Assembly (NCBI RefSeq): GCF_900116645.1
Contig: NZ_FPBO01000007.1
Location: forward strand, 1 to 64,000
Length of the DNA stretch: 64,000 nucleotides
Direction: 5' to 3'
Origin: Pseudoduganella namucuonensis
GTDB lineage: Bacteria; Pseudomonadota; Gammaproteobacteria; Burkholderiales; Burkholderiaceae_D
Below, piece after piece: positions 51,547 through 60,413 of the stretch. Position numbers and translations under genes: made by a program. A model generated the notes under the pieces. The model had not been told where the DNA came from. It saw only the letters and a program-made list of their open reading frames with translations, and did not search any database. The first letter of the stretch is position 1, and each line of letters starts with the position of its first letter.

Positions 51547-52155
51547 TCAGGTCCGGCGCGCGCAGTGGACCACGTCGACGAATTTGATGGCCTGCTGCTC
51601 CATGTCGATGATGAAGCTGTCCACCAGCGCGCGGAAGTGGCGGTAGAACACCAGCGTGGGCATGGCGATCGCCAGGCCGAAGCCGGTGTTGTACAGCGCC
51701 ACCGAGATGCCGTGCGCCAGTTGGGCCGGGTTGGTGCCGGTGGCGTTCTGGGCGCCGAAGATCTCGATCATGCCGACCACGGTGCCGAACAGGCCCATCA
51801 GCGGAGCCAGCGTGGCGATGGTGCCCAGCGTGGTCAGGAAGCGGTCCAGCACGTGCGCCACGCCGCTGCCCGCCTCTTCGATGGTTTCCTTCATCACTTC
51901 GCGCGGCGCGTCGATATTGCGCAGCGCGGCCGACAGCACCACGCCCAGCGGCGAACTCTGCTCGAGCTTCTGGATCACGTCCGGCGTGATGTTGCCGCTG
52001 CGATAAACGCCGACCACCTCGTCCAGCAACTGGCGCGGGATGATGCGGGCGCGGCGCAGATACATCAGGCGCTCGATGATGAGCGCGGTGGCGACGATGG
52101 AAGCGAACAGCAGCGGCCAGATGGGCCAGCCAGCGGCTTGGATGATGGCGAGCAA
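51547..52155 (-). CDS. exbB: ExbB/TolQ/MotA-family proton channel protein
   Basis: A 202-residue protein with three helices: about 10-28 (WPIWPLLFASIVATALIIE), 105-130 (TLGTIATLAPLMGLFGTVVGMIEIF) and 150-175 (ISVALYNTGFGLAIAMPTLVFYRHF). The TxG and NTGFGLAIA patterns form the ion channel of ExbB. The TTG start at 52155 is chosen because it follows a strong AGGAG Shine-Dalgarno eight bases upstream and gives the usual LLAIIQAAGWPIWPLL beginning; a longer frame starting at 52248 lacks one. Upstream is the repeat-rich 0.9-kb gap. Confidence 0.92.
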   Translation of the reverse strand: MLAIIQAAGWPIWPLLFASIVATALIIERLMYLRRARIIPRQLLDEVVGVYRSGNITPDVIQKLEQSSPLGVVLSAALRNIDAPREVMKETIEEAGSGVAHVLDRFLTTLGTIATLAPLMGLFGTVVGMIEIFGAQNATGTNPAQLAHGISVALYNTGFGLAIAMPTLVFYRHFRALVDSFIIDMEQQAIKFVDVVHCARRT

Positions 52156-53070
52156 ATCGTACTCCTGGATAAATGGCCGCGCCGGCTGCGCGCCTAAACG
52201 CGCAATGTATCTTGTTGGGGACGACTCGGCAAGTATGCGCCGCTTCAAGCTTATCCAAGCTTCTGCACATTTTCTGTGGACAAGATTGTTAGCAAGGACA
52301 GGGGCTCCATATCAAGCCTTTGATTTATAAGGATAAATTTTTCATGCATCAAAAACGCGCACCATTCCGCCGGCGAAGCGCGGTGGACAACCCGATAGTT
52401 CTCCCCACATTCTGTTGATAAGATTGTGCGCAATGGTCTTGCGAAGCAGGAAAGTGCTTGTTTTTCAAGGACTTTTTGGGCATGCGCAAAAATTTCGCAT
52501 TGGCATCAAAACGCCGCGAGTTATATGGCTGTGGAAGGTTTCCGCCGAGCTTCCCCGGGGCTTTGGGGACAAGCGCCTGATTCTGCACAAAAACTGTGGA
52601 TAATATTGTTAGCAATGACACTGCCAAGAGCTAAGTGCCTTGATTCGTAAGGAATTTTTATCAACGCACAAAAAGCAGGCAGACGCCGGACCGTCCGCGC
52701 CGGTGCACTTCTGCACACATTGTGTGGATAAGATTGTTAGCAATGGCCCGGACTGCTTGCTATGTCATTGATTTGTAATCATATTGTTTCCATGCGCAAA
52801 AATGAGGCACAGCCAAAACCGGCCCGTTTTGATGATACTCAAAAGTTTCGCACAATTTATGTGGATAACTTTGTGCGTAACCGCCGGTGGCCGGCGCAAA
52901 GTACTTGATCCTTAAGGATTTTCCTGAAATGCTCATCAATGAAGCATTCGGTTTTATCTTTTAAAATCAATTGTTTACAAAAAATACTTGCCACACTAAA
53001 TCAGATGTGACATAAGCATGACCTCCGCGAGATTTTGTGGACAGTTACTCTTCAGTTTCCGGTTTGAACC
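52156..53070. repeat. Gene-free 0.9-kb array of degenerate ~140-bp repeats carrying DnaA-box-like motifs
   Basis: This AT-richer gap between divergent exbB and xseA holds no convincing gene. Five degenerate units share block 1 (TTCTGCACA...TGTGGATAA-gATTGTTAGCAAtg) and, about 45 nt on, block 2 (TTGATTtgTAAGGAtTTTT..CATGCgCAAAAA). TGTGGATAA, the reverse complement of the DnaA box TTATCCACA, is exact at 52595-52603, 52723-52731 and 52860-52868. One-base variants are at 52275-52283 (TGTGGACAA) and 52413-52421 (TGTTGATAA), and a weaker one at 53036-53044. All have the same orientation, spaced 128-182 nt. It could titrate DnaA (datA-like) or act as another protein-binding array. Confidence 0.75.
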
Positions 53071-54423
53071 ATGATAAACAGCACCGACACCACTTACCCA
53101 CAGCCCGCCGTGATGACGGTCAGCGCCCTCAACCAGGCGGTTTCCCGGCTGCTGGAGCGCTCCTTTCCATTGAGCTGGATCTCCGGCGAGATCTCCAATT
53201 TCACCCGCGCCAGTTCGGGCCACTGGTACTTCACCCTGAAGGACGACGCGGCCCAGGTGCGCGCGGTGATGTTCCGCGGCCGCGCCCAGTACGCCGGCTT
53301 CGTGCCGCGCGAGGGCGACAAGGTCGAGGTGCGGGCGCTGGTCACCCTGTACGGCCCGCGCGGGGACTACCAGATCAATGTGGAGGCGATACGCCGGGCC
53401 GGCGTGGGCGCGCTGTTCGAGGCCTTCGTGCGGCTCAAGGAAAGGCTGGGCGCGGCCGGCCTGTTCGACCAGGAGCGCAAGCGCGCGCTGCCGATGTTCG
53501 CGCGCGCCATCGGCATCGTCACCAGCCCGCAGGCGGCCGCCCTGCGCGACGTGCTGACGGCCCTGCGGCGCCGCGCGCCGCACGTGGCCGTGGTGCTCTA
53601 CCCCGCCCTGGTGCAGGGGCAGCAGGCGCCGGAGCAAATCGCCGCCGCCATCAACACCGCGTCCGCGCGCGCCGAGGTGGACATCCTGATCGTGTGCCGG
53701 GGCGGCGGCAGCATCGAAGACCTGTGGTCCTTCAACGACGAGGGGGTGGCCTACGCCATCGCCAACTGCGCGATGCCGGTGATTTCCGGGGTGGGCCACG
53801 AGACGGATTTCACCATCGCGGACTTCGCGGCGGACCTGCGCGCGGCCACGCCGACGGCGGCGGCCGAACTGGCGGCCACGCCGCGCGGCGACTGGCTGGC
53901 CTCCCTGCGGGCCGACGCCACCGACCTGCGCCGCGCCATGCTGCGCGCGCTGGGCGAGGCCTCGCAGACGCTGGACAGCCACACCCGGCGCCTGCTCAGC
54001 CCCGCCGCGCAGATCGCGCAGCAGCGCGGCAAGCTGCTGGCGCACGCCACCGCGCTGACGCACGCCAACCGCGCGCCGCTGGCGCAGTCGCGCGTGGCGT
54101 TCGACAAGCTGCACGCCCGCTGGACTGCCCGCAAGCCGGACGTGTCGGCGCTGCGCACGCGGATGGAGGGCCTGCGCTGCCGCGCCTCGCTCGGCATCGC
54201 CAACCAGCACGCGCAGAAGCGCGACGCGCTGCGGGCGCTGTCGGCGCAGCTGGAAATGCTCAATCCCCAGCGCACGCTGGAGCGGGGCTATGCCATCGTC
54301 ACCGACGGCAAGGGCGCGATACTGCGCTCGCCGGCACAGCTGCGGCCGCGCGAAAGCGTGACGGTGCGGCTGGCCGAGGGCGGCGCCAAGGTGGAAATCG
54401 CCAACGTCCAGCCGGAGCTGTAG
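53071..54423 (+). CDS. xseA: Exodeoxyribonuclease VII large subunit
   Basis: The 450-residue nuclease subunit cuts single-stranded DNA with XseB. An OB-fold N-terminus (residues 15-110; [30 protein letters not shown] split, [16 protein letters not shown]) is followed by the catalytic part, [25 protein letters not shown] and [20 protein letters not shown], and the [25 protein letters not shown] segment. A long coiled-coil region covers about 265-380. The [11 protein letters not shown] end is normal. ATG 53071 is 30 nt after the last DnaA-like motif. No xseB is near. Confidence 0.96.
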   Translation: MINSTDTTYPQPAVMTVSALNQAVSRLLERSFPLSWISGEISNFTRASSGHWYFTLKDDAAQVRAVMFRGRAQYAGFVPREGDKVEVRALVTLYGPRGDYQINVEAIRRAGVGALFEAFVRLKERLGAAGLFDQERKRALPMFARAIGIVTSPQAAALRDVLTALRRRAPHVAVVLYPALVQGQQAPEQIAAAINTASARAEVDILIVCRGGGSIEDLWSFNDEGVAYAIANCAMPVISGVGHETDFTIADFAADLRAATPTAAAELAATPRGDWLASLRADATDLRRAMLRALGEASQTLDSHTRRLLSPAAQIAQQRGKLLAHATALTHANRAPLAQSRVAFDKLHARWTARKPDVSALRTRMEGLRCRASLGIANQHAQKRDALRALSAQLEMLNPQRTLERGYAIVTDGKGAILRSPAQLRPRESVTVRLAEGGAKVEIANVQPEL

Positions 54424-54429
54424 GGGGAA

Positions 54430-55467
54430 TCAGGCGATCTCCGCCAGAATCACGGACATGCCGATCAGCGCCGGATACTCGGCCGTGATCACGTAGGTGG
54501 GGATCTGCGCCAGGTAGTCGCTGAAGCGTCCCTTCTGCTCGAAGCGGCGCCGGAAGCCCGAGCGCGAAAAGAACCCGCCCAGGCGCGGCACGATGCCGCC
54601 GCCTATGTACACGCCGCCGCGCGATCCGAGCGTGATGGCGACGTTGCCCGCCATCGTCCCCAGCATCTCGCAGAAGGCCTCCAGCGTCTCCACGCACACC
54701 AGGCACTCGCCGCGCAGGCCGCGCTCGATGATCTGCGCCGTGTCGATGTCCTGCGCCGCCACGCCGCCGCGCGCGGCCAGCGCCTGGTACGTCAGCCGTA
54801 TGCCCGGGCCGGACACCAGCCGCTCCGCCGACACGTGCTCGAACTGGCGCTGCGCGTAGCGCAGGATGTCGATCTCGCGCTCGCTGACGGCGGCGAAGGT
54901 GCAGTGCCCGCCCTCGCTGTCCATGGCCATCCATTCCCGTCCCACCGGCACCAGGCCGGACACGCCCAGCCCGGTGCCCGCCCCCACCAGGCCCACCACG
55001 CCGTTCAGGCGCGGCGCGCCGCCGCCCACCTGCACCCGGTGCTGTTCCGACAGGAAGGGCACCGAGCGGGCCAGCGCGGCGAAGTCGTTCACCACGTGCA
55101 GCGAGCGCAGGCTGAACTGGGAGCAGATGGCCTCCACCGAGAACGACCAGTGGTGGTTGGTCATGCGCACCCAGTCGCCGTCGATGGGGTTGGCGATGGC
55201 GATGCCGGCCTGGCGCGCCTGGTAGCCGCCGGCCGCCACCGTCGCCGGCCGCGACAGGTACTGCACGATGGCCGCGCCCAAGGTGGGATAGGCGGCGCAC
55301 TCGGCGACCCAGATCGCGTCGATGCGTCCGGCCGCCGTCTGCAGGCCGAAGCGGGCGTTGGTGCCGCCGATGTCGGCCAGCAGCCAGGGCCGCTCGTAGC
55401 GCGCGCCGCCGCCGCCGTCCTCGTCGAAGAACTCAAGGGAATGCTGCGGGATGTTTTCAAGCTTCAT
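54430..55467 (-). CDS. glk: Glucokinase
   Basis: A 345-residue ROK-unrelated bacterial glucokinase that makes glucose-6-phosphate from glucose and ATP. Motifs: ATP-binding LLADIGGTNARFGL (residues 29-42), sugar-binding HVVNDFAALARSVPFL with the catalytic Asp of NDF, GAGTGLGVSGLVP, and MDSEGGHCTFA, and the C-terminal GSRGGVYIGGGIVPRL. ATG 55467 is used because an upstream start would give an unusual 39-residue extension. A well-formed sigma-70 promoter with a LacI-type operator lies 32-59 nt upstream. It is divergent to sodB and convergent to xseA. Confidence 0.95.
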   Translation of the reverse strand: MKLENIPQHSLEFFDEDGGGGARYERPWLLADIGGTNARFGLQTAAGRIDAIWVAECAAYPTLGAAIVQYLSRPATVAAGGYQARQAGIAIANPIDGDWVRMTNHHWSFSVEAICSQFSLRSLHVVNDFAALARSVPFLSEQHRVQVGGGAPRLNGVVGLVGAGTGLGVSGLVPVGREWMAMDSEGGHCTFAAVSEREIDILRYAQRQFEHVSAERLVSGPGIRLTYQALAARGGVAAQDIDTAQIIERGLRGECLVCVETLEAFCEMLGTMAGNVAITLGSRGGVYIGGGIVPRLGGFFSRSGFRRRFEQKGRFSDYLAQIPTYVITAEYPALIGMSVILAEIA

Positions 55468-55498
55468 GGCGGCTCCGGAAATCGCGGGTATGCCGCAT

Positions 55499-55526
55499 AG
55501 TATAGCCAATGAAAACGATTTCACAA
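55499..55526 (-). promoter_or_regulatory. glk promoter with LacI-family (cre-like) operator
   Basis: On the minus strand -35 TTGTGA (55526-55521), 16-nt spacer and -10 TATACT (55504-55499). TGAAAACGATTTCA (55510-55523, plus strand) covers the spacer and overlaps the -35; it fits the TGAAAnCGnTTTCA shape with a central CG used by LacI/GalR-family repressors. It predicts sugar-responsive control of glk. Confidence 0.6.
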
Positions 55527-55740
55527 CCAAAATCCGGGGGCCGGCGGGCCGCCTCGCATACGCGGGGGGGGCGCTAGCCGCCATACGCGGGCCGCTATGG
55601 TCCGGACCGCGCGCCCCGGCGGGCGCGGGCGCTTGTCCCCATGCGGTCCGGGGTCATATGAGCAGGCCGGCGCGCTTGGGTTTACAATAATGGTCGTTTC
55701 AGCAAAAATGATTTTCTGACTCAACCAAAAGGACACACAC

Positions 55741-56319
55741 ATGGAACATACCCTGCCACCCCTGCCGTATGCACTGGACGCCCTGGCGCCGCACATCTCG
55801 CAAGAAACGCTGGAATACCACTACGGTAAGCACCACCAAGCGTATGTCACCAACCTGAACAACCTGATCAAGGGCACGGAATTCGAAAACCTGTCGCTCG
55901 AAGAGATCATCAAGAAGTCCTCCGGCGGCGTGTTCAACAACTCCGCCCAGGTATGGAACCACACCTTCTACTGGAACGGCCTGAAGCCAAACGGCGGCGG
56001 CGCGCCCACCGGCGCCCTGGCTGACGCGATCAACGCCAAGTGGGGTTCGTTCGACAAGTTCAAGGAAGAATTCACCAAGTCCTGCATCGGCAACTTCGGT
56101 TCCAGCTGGACCTGGCTGGTGAAAAAGCCTGACGGCACCGTCGATATCGTCAACACCTCGAACGCGGCCACCCCGCTGACGACCGACAACAAAGCGCTGC
56201 TGACCTGCGACCTGTGGGAACACGCTTACTACATCGACACCCGCAACGCCCGTCCAAAATACGTTGAAAACTTCTTCAACCTGGTCAACTGGGAATTCGC
56301 GGCGCAGAACTTCGCTTAA
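55741..56319 (+). CDS. sodB: Superoxide dismutase, Fe type
   Basis: Converts superoxide to H2O2 and O2 in the cytoplasm. The 192-residue enzyme carries metal ligands His27 (LEYHYGKHH), His74 (QVWNHTFYW), Asp157 and His161 ([11 protein letters not shown]). The second-shell Gln in the AQVWNH block and FGSSWTWLV favour iron. The SD sequence AAAGGA precedes ATG 55741. It lies divergent to glk and has its own intrinsic terminator. Codon use is less GC-rich than neighbours, as is common for highly expressed genes. Confidence 0.96.
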   Translation: MEHTLPPLPYALDALAPHISQETLEYHYGKHHQAYVTNLNNLIKGTEFENLSLEEIIKKSSGGVFNNSAQVWNHTFYWNGLKPNGGGAPTGALADAINAKWGSFDKFKEEFTKSCIGNFGSSWTWLVKKPDGTVDIVNTSNAATPLTTDNKALLTCDLWEHAYYIDTRNARPKYVENFFNLVNWEFAAQNFA

Positions 56320-56339
56320 TCAGCGATCCACGCCGCAAA

Positions 56340-56371
56340 GCCAGCGCCGCTCACGCCGCGCTGGTTTTTTT
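56340..56371 (+). terminator. Intrinsic terminator of sodB
   Basis: A stem CCAGCGC/GCGCTGG (56341-56347 and 56358-56364) is followed directly by seven T residues, 21 nt after the sodB stop. Confidence 0.88.
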
Positions 56372-56384
56372 ATGCCCGGGCCAC

Positions 56385-56417
56385 TTGTAAGCCCGGTGTA
56401 AGCCAAGCGTAAGCAAG
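56385..56417 (+). promoter_or_regulatory. Three direct repeats with exact 11-nt period upstream of the TRAP genes
   Basis: GTAAGC occurs at 56387, 56398 and 56409, exactly one helical turn apart. Direct repeats with 11-bp period are the usual binding layout of OmpR/PhoB-family response regulators. The array is about 120 nt ahead of the TRAP binding-protein start. No cognate two-component pair is next to it. Confidence 0.6.
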
Positions 56418-56534
56418 CAGGAACATTCTTGCTCATCATTTAACAGATTCAAGGGATAGGAGGTGGTCGTCCAGCATTCAGCGCGTACAGATTTGTCGGT
56501 TTGATCCACTTATAAATAAGACAGGAGACACACG

Positions 56535-57674
56535 ATGAAGAAGAACGATAGCAAGTCCACGCCACCCCAGGCCACCCGCCGCAAGTTCCTGGGCGGGGCC
56601 GCCGCCGGCGCCGCGCTGGCGCTGCCGATGGTCGCGGCGGCGCAAGGCCCCTCGCAGCTGCGCTTCCAGAGCACCTGGCCGAGCAAGGACATCTTCCACG
56701 AATACGCGCTGGATTTCGCCAAGAAGGTCAACGACATGACCGGTGGCGACCTGAAAATCGAGGTGCTGCCGGCCGGTTCGGTGGTGCCCGCCTTCGGCCT
56801 GCTGGACGCCGTCTCCAAGGGCACGCTGGACGGCGGCCACGGCGTGATGGGCTACAACTACGGCAAGCAGAGCGCCATCGCGCTGTGGACCTCCGGCCCC
56901 GTGTTCGGCATGGACGCCAACATGGTGCTGGCCTGGCACAAGTACGGCGGCGGCAAGGAGCTGCTGGCCAAGCTGTACGCGTCGATCGGCGCCAACGTGG
57001 TGTCCTTCCTTTCCGGGCCGATGCCCACCCAGCCGCTGGGCTGGTTCAAAAAGCCCATCACCAAGAAGGAGGACCTGAAGGGCATGAAGTTCCGCACCAA
57101 CGGCTTGGCCATCGACCTGTTCACGGCCATGGGCGCGGCGGTCAACGCGCTGCCGGGCGGCGAGATCGTGCCGGCCATGGACCGCGGCCTGCTGGACGGC
57201 GCGGAGTTCAACAACGCCAGCTCGGACCGGCTGCTGGGCTTCCCGGACGTGTCCAAGGTATGCATGCTGCAAAGCTTCCACCAGAGCTCCGAGCAGTTCG
57301 AGATCACCTTCAACAAGGCCAAGTACGACGCGCTGCCGCCGAAGATGAAGGCCATCATCGACAACGCCGTGGAGGCCGCGTCGGCCGACATGTCGTGGAA
57401 GGCGATCGACCGCTATTCCAAGGATTACCGCGAAATGCAGGCCAAGGACGGCGTGAAGTTCTACAAGACGCCGGACACGCTGCTGCAGGAGCAGCTCAAG
57501 GTGTGGGACGAGGTGGTGGCCAAGAAGGGCGCGGACAATCCGCTGTTCCGCGAGGTGGAGAAGTCGCAACTGGCCTTCGCCGAGCGCGCCATGAAGTGGG
57601 ACATGGACACCAACAACCCGCGCCGCATGGCCTACAACCACTACTTCGGCAGGAAGGCGCCGGCCAAGGCTTGA
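56535..57674 (+). CDS. dctP: TRAP transporter solute-binding protein
   Basis: A 379-residue periplasmic binding protein exported by Tat: the leader has TRRKFLGGAAAGAALALPMVAAA. Mature protein shows the DctP fold: RFQSTWPSKDIFHEYALDFAKKV, and the conserved Arg in GMKFRTNGLAIDLF that holds the substrate carboxylate, followed by GGEIVPAMDRGLLDGAEFNN. The GPMPTQPLGWFKKPI phrase resembles the 2-oxoacid-binding (TakP-like) group, so a 2-oxo or other organic acid is a tentative ligand. It precedes dctQ by 85 nt that hold a GC-rich hairpin-prone stretch. Confidence 0.92.
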   Translation: MKKNDSKSTPPQATRRKFLGGAAAGAALALPMVAAAQGPSQLRFQSTWPSKDIFHEYALDFAKKVNDMTGGDLKIEVLPAGSVVPAFGLLDAVSKGTLDGGHGVMGYNYGKQSAIALWTSGPVFGMDANMVLAWHKYGGGKELLAKLYASIGANVVSFLSGPMPTQPLGWFKKPITKKEDLKGMKFRTNGLAIDLFTAMGAAVNALPGGEIVPAMDRGLLDGAEFNNASSDRLLGFPDVSKVCMLQSFHQSSEQFEITFNKAKYDALPPKMKAIIDNAVEAASADMSWKAIDRYSKDYREMQAKDGVKFYKTPDTLLQEQLKVWDEVVAKKGADNPLFREVEKSQLAFAERAMKWDMDTNNPRRMAYNHYFGRKAPAKA

Positions 57675-57759
57675 GCGGAAAGCAGGCGCCACCCGGCGCG
57701 CCCGGCGGCGGTCCGCCGCCCGGCGCGCCGGCACAGTCCCCACCTTCCCGGAGCCCCGC

Positions 57760-58347
57760 ATGCAGAACGCACTGTTTTTCATCGACCGCATCAGCAGCTG
57801 GGTGGGCCAGGCCTTCTCCTGGCTGATCGTGGCGATGACCTTCCTCATTTCCTGGGAGGTGTTCGCGCGCTACGCGCTGAACCACCCCAATCCCTGGGCC
57901 TTCGACCTGATGATCATGATGTACGGCGCGGCCTTCATGATGGCCGGCGCCTACACGCTGGCCAAGAACGGCCACGTGCGCGGCGACGTGCTGTACAGCT
58001 TTTTCCCGCCGCGCCTGCAGGCCGGGCTGGACCTGCTGCTCTACATCGTCTTCTTCATCCCCGGCGTGGTGGCGCTGGCGTGGGCCGGCTACAGCTACGC
58101 GGCCGAATCGCTGGCCATCAACGAGCACTCCACGCTGACGGCCAACGGGCCGCCGCTGTACCCCTTCAAGATGGTGATCCCGGTTTCCGGCGTGCTGCTG
58201 CTGATGCAGGGGGTGGTGGAGATCGTGCGCTGCGTGATGTGCCTGCGCAGCGGCGCCTGGCCGCCGCGCGAGGCCGACGTCGAGGAAGTCGATGTAGAGA
58301 AGCTCAAGGAAATGGTGCACGCGGACGGCCCGGGAGAACGGCGATGA
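57760..58347 (+). CDS. dctQ: TRAP transporter small membrane subunit
   Basis: A 195-residue integral membrane protein with four helices (about 15-38, 50-70, 90-112, 130-155) and the DctQ pattern WEVFARYALNHPNPWAFDLM in the second block. It works with DctM in the sodium-driven transport of an organic acid. The cytoplasmic tail (about 165-195, PPREADVEEVDVEKLKEMVH) is acidic and longer than usual. It overlaps dctM by 4 nt (ATGA). Confidence 0.92.
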   Translation: MQNALFFIDRISSWVGQAFSWLIVAMTFLISWEVFARYALNHPNPWAFDLMIMMYGAAFMMAGAYTLAKNGHVRGDVLYSFFPPRLQAGLDLLLYIVFFIPGVVALAWAGYSYAAESLAINEHSTLTANGPPLYPFKMVIPVSGVLLLMQGVVEIVRCVMCLRSGAWPPREADVEEVDVEKLKEMVHADGPGERR

Positions 58348-60392
58348 GAAAGGAAATCTGGTTTGGCCTGAGCATCCTGGTGGCCATCGTCGCCGCCCTG
58401 TTCGTCCTGCTGCCGTCGCCGGCGGACATGACCAACGGCCACGTGGGCCTGCTGATGCTGGCGCTGGTGGTGGTCGCCATCATGCTCGGCTTCCCCACCG
58501 CGTTCACGCTGATGGGCATGGGCGTGATGTTCGCCTGGTACGCCTTCCACAGCCGCGACCCGGCCCAGGCGGTGCAGATGACGCTGGACCTGATGGTGCA
58601 GCGCGCCTACTCGGTGATGGCCAACGACGTGCTGATCTCGATCCCGCTGTTCATCTTCATGGGCTACCTGGTGGAGCGCGCCAACCTGATCGAGAAGCTG
58701 TTCAAGAGTTTGCATATCGCGATGGCGCGGGTGCCGGGATCGCTGGCGGTGGCCACCATCGTCACCTGCGCCATCTTCGCCACGGCCACCGGCATCGTCG
58801 GCGCGGTGGTGACCCTGATGGGACTGCTCGCCCTGCCCGCGATGCTGAAGGCCGGCTACAGCACGCAGCTGTCGGCCGGCTGCATCACGGCCGGCGGCTG
58901 CCTGGGCATATTGATACCGCCGTCGGTGCTGCTGATCGTGTACGGCGCGACGGCCGGCGTGTCGGTGGTGAAGCTGTACGCGGGCGCCTTCTTCCCGGGC
59001 ATCATGCTGGCCTTCCTGTACATCGGCTACGTGCTGCTGGTGGCCAAGCTGAAACCCGGCGCGGCGCCGCCGTTGTCGGCGGCGGAGCGCCAGGTTGCGC
59101 TGCCGCCGTTCGCGCAAGCCATCACGGACCGGGGCGGCAACCTGGCCGTGCCGGGACTGGCCTCGGCGCTGGGACGGGCGGCGCCGCCCGGCGTGGCGCC
59201 GCGCGCGGTGCGCAACAACCTGCTGGTGGCGCTGCTGCCGGCGCTGGCGTTCGCCGCCGTCATGGGTCTGAGCTACCGCTGGGTGACAGCGCCCGCCGCC
59301 GCGCCCACCGAGCTCGCGGAACTGGGCGCCGGGCAGGACCTGGGCGCATCCGGCACGGAGGCGGGCGGCTTGGCTGAACCGCCGATGGACAACGCGCTGG
59401 AGGAGCCGCCGGCCAACAACGATCTGCAGGAGCCGCCCGCCGAGGAACCCGCGCCGGCGGCGGACGACGGTGCCGCCGCGGGCGCGGCCGGCCGCGGGGC
59501 CAGCGGCGCGGCCGCCGGGACGCATCCCTCTGGCACGACCGCCGGTGGTCCGGCGGCGGCGTCCGGCGCTGCTGCGGCGGCGGGAGCGATGCCGGGGGCC
59601 GCAGGGGCCGCCGGCGCCGCCAATGCGCCCGAGGCCAGGCCCGCGCCCAACGGCTACTGGATCACGCTGGGCGTCGGCCTGGCGGCGCTGCTGCTGTTCT
59701 ACGCCTACTTCTCGTTCGCGCGGCTGGAGATCTTCAAGATGCTGATGGGGTCGTTGTTCCCGCTGGCCTTCATGATCCTCGCGGTCCTGGGCAGCATCGT
59801 GTTCGGCCTGGCCACGCCGACCGAGGCGGCGGCGATGGGCGCCTTCGGCGGCATGCTGCTGGCGGTGGCCTACCGCCGCTTCAACTTCGCCATGCTACGC
59901 GAGTCCGCCCACCTCACCACCAAGACCAGCGCCATGGTGTGCTGGCTGTTCGTCGGCTCCAGCATCTTCTCCGCCGCGTTCGCGCTGCTGGGCGGCCAGG
60001 AACTGATCAACGCCTGGGTGCTCGGCATGGACCTGACGCCGGTGCAGTTCATGCTGCTGGCCCAGGTCATCATCTTCCTGCTGGGATGGCCGCTGGAGTG
60101 GACCGAGATCATCGTCATCTTCATGCCCATCTTCATACCGCTGCTGGGCCACTTCAATATCGACCCGCTGTTCTTCGGCCTGCTGGTGGCGATGAACCTG
60201 CAGACCGCCTTCCTGTCGCCGCCGGTGGCCATGTCGGCCTTCTACCTGAAGGGCGTGGCGCCGCCGCACGTGACGCTGAACCAGATCTTCCTCGGCATGA
60301 TGCCCTTCATGGCGATCCAGGTGCTGGGCGTGGTGCTATTGTATATGTTCCCCGCGATCGGCCTGTGGCTGCCGCGGGTGCTTTATCAATAA
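58344..60392 (+). CDS. dctM: TRAP transporter large membrane subunit with a central low-complexity insertion
   Basis: A 682-residue DctM, compared with about 430 for the usual family member. Standard blocks flank the insertion: ISIPLFIFMGYLVERANL, AGGCLGILIPPSVLLIVYG in the first half, and FGLATPTEAAAMGAFGG, FLLGWPLEWTEIIVIFMPIF in the second. Residues about 235-460 are extra: a helix (292-313), about 120 residues of Ala/Pro/Gly/Glu low complexity (314-435) and another helix (437-457). Larger DctMs with a middle insertion exist, so this may be a subfamily feature. The reading frame and both halves are intact. Confidence 0.9.
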   Translation: MRKEIWFGLSILVAIVAALFVLLPSPADMTNGHVGLLMLALVVVAIMLGFPTAFTLMGMGVMFAWYAFHSRDPAQAVQMTLDLMVQRAYSVMANDVLISIPLFIFMGYLVERANLIEKLFKSLHIAMARVPGSLAVATIVTCAIFATATGIVGAVVTLMGLLALPAMLKAGYSTQLSAGCITAGGCLGILIPPSVLLIVYGATAGVSVVKLYAGAFFPGIMLAFLYIGYVLLVAKLKPGAAPPLSAAERQVALPPFAQAITDRGGNLAVPGLASALGRAAPPGVAPRAVRNNLLVALLPALAFAAVMGLSYRWVTAPAAAPTELAELGAGQDLGASGTEAGGLAEPPMDNALEEPPANNDLQEPPAEEPAPAADDGAAAGAAGRGASGAAAGTHPSGTTAGGPAAASGAAAAAGAMPGAAGAAGAANAPEARPAPNGYWITLGVGLAALLLFYAYFSFARLEIFKMLMGSLFPLAFMILAVLGSIVFGLATPTEAAAMGAFGGMLLAVAYRRFNFAMLRESAHLTTKTSAMVCWLFVGSSIFSAAFALLGGQELINAWVLGMDLTPVQFMLLAQVIIFLLGWPLEWTEIIVIFMPIFIPLLGHFNIDPLFFGLLVAMNLQTAFLSPPVAMSAFYLKGVAPPHVTLNQIFLGMMPFMAIQVLGVVLLYMFPAIGLWLPRVLYQ

Positions 60393-60413
60393 CGGCGCAG
60401 TAAGGGCGGAGGC

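Noticed and set aside
52251..52718. Three short minus-strand frames with the repeated peptide LLTILST
   Set aside because: The shared peptide comes from translating the DNA repeat, and the frames have no Shine-Dalgarno.
52156..53070. CRISPR array
   Set aside because: The repeats are degenerate and spaced 128-182 nt with conserved interior blocks, and no cas gene is present.
52156..53070. Main chromosomal origin oriC
   Set aside because: DnaA boxes are present, but dnaA, dnaN, gidA and rpmH are absent nearby and the boxes are far apart in one orientation.
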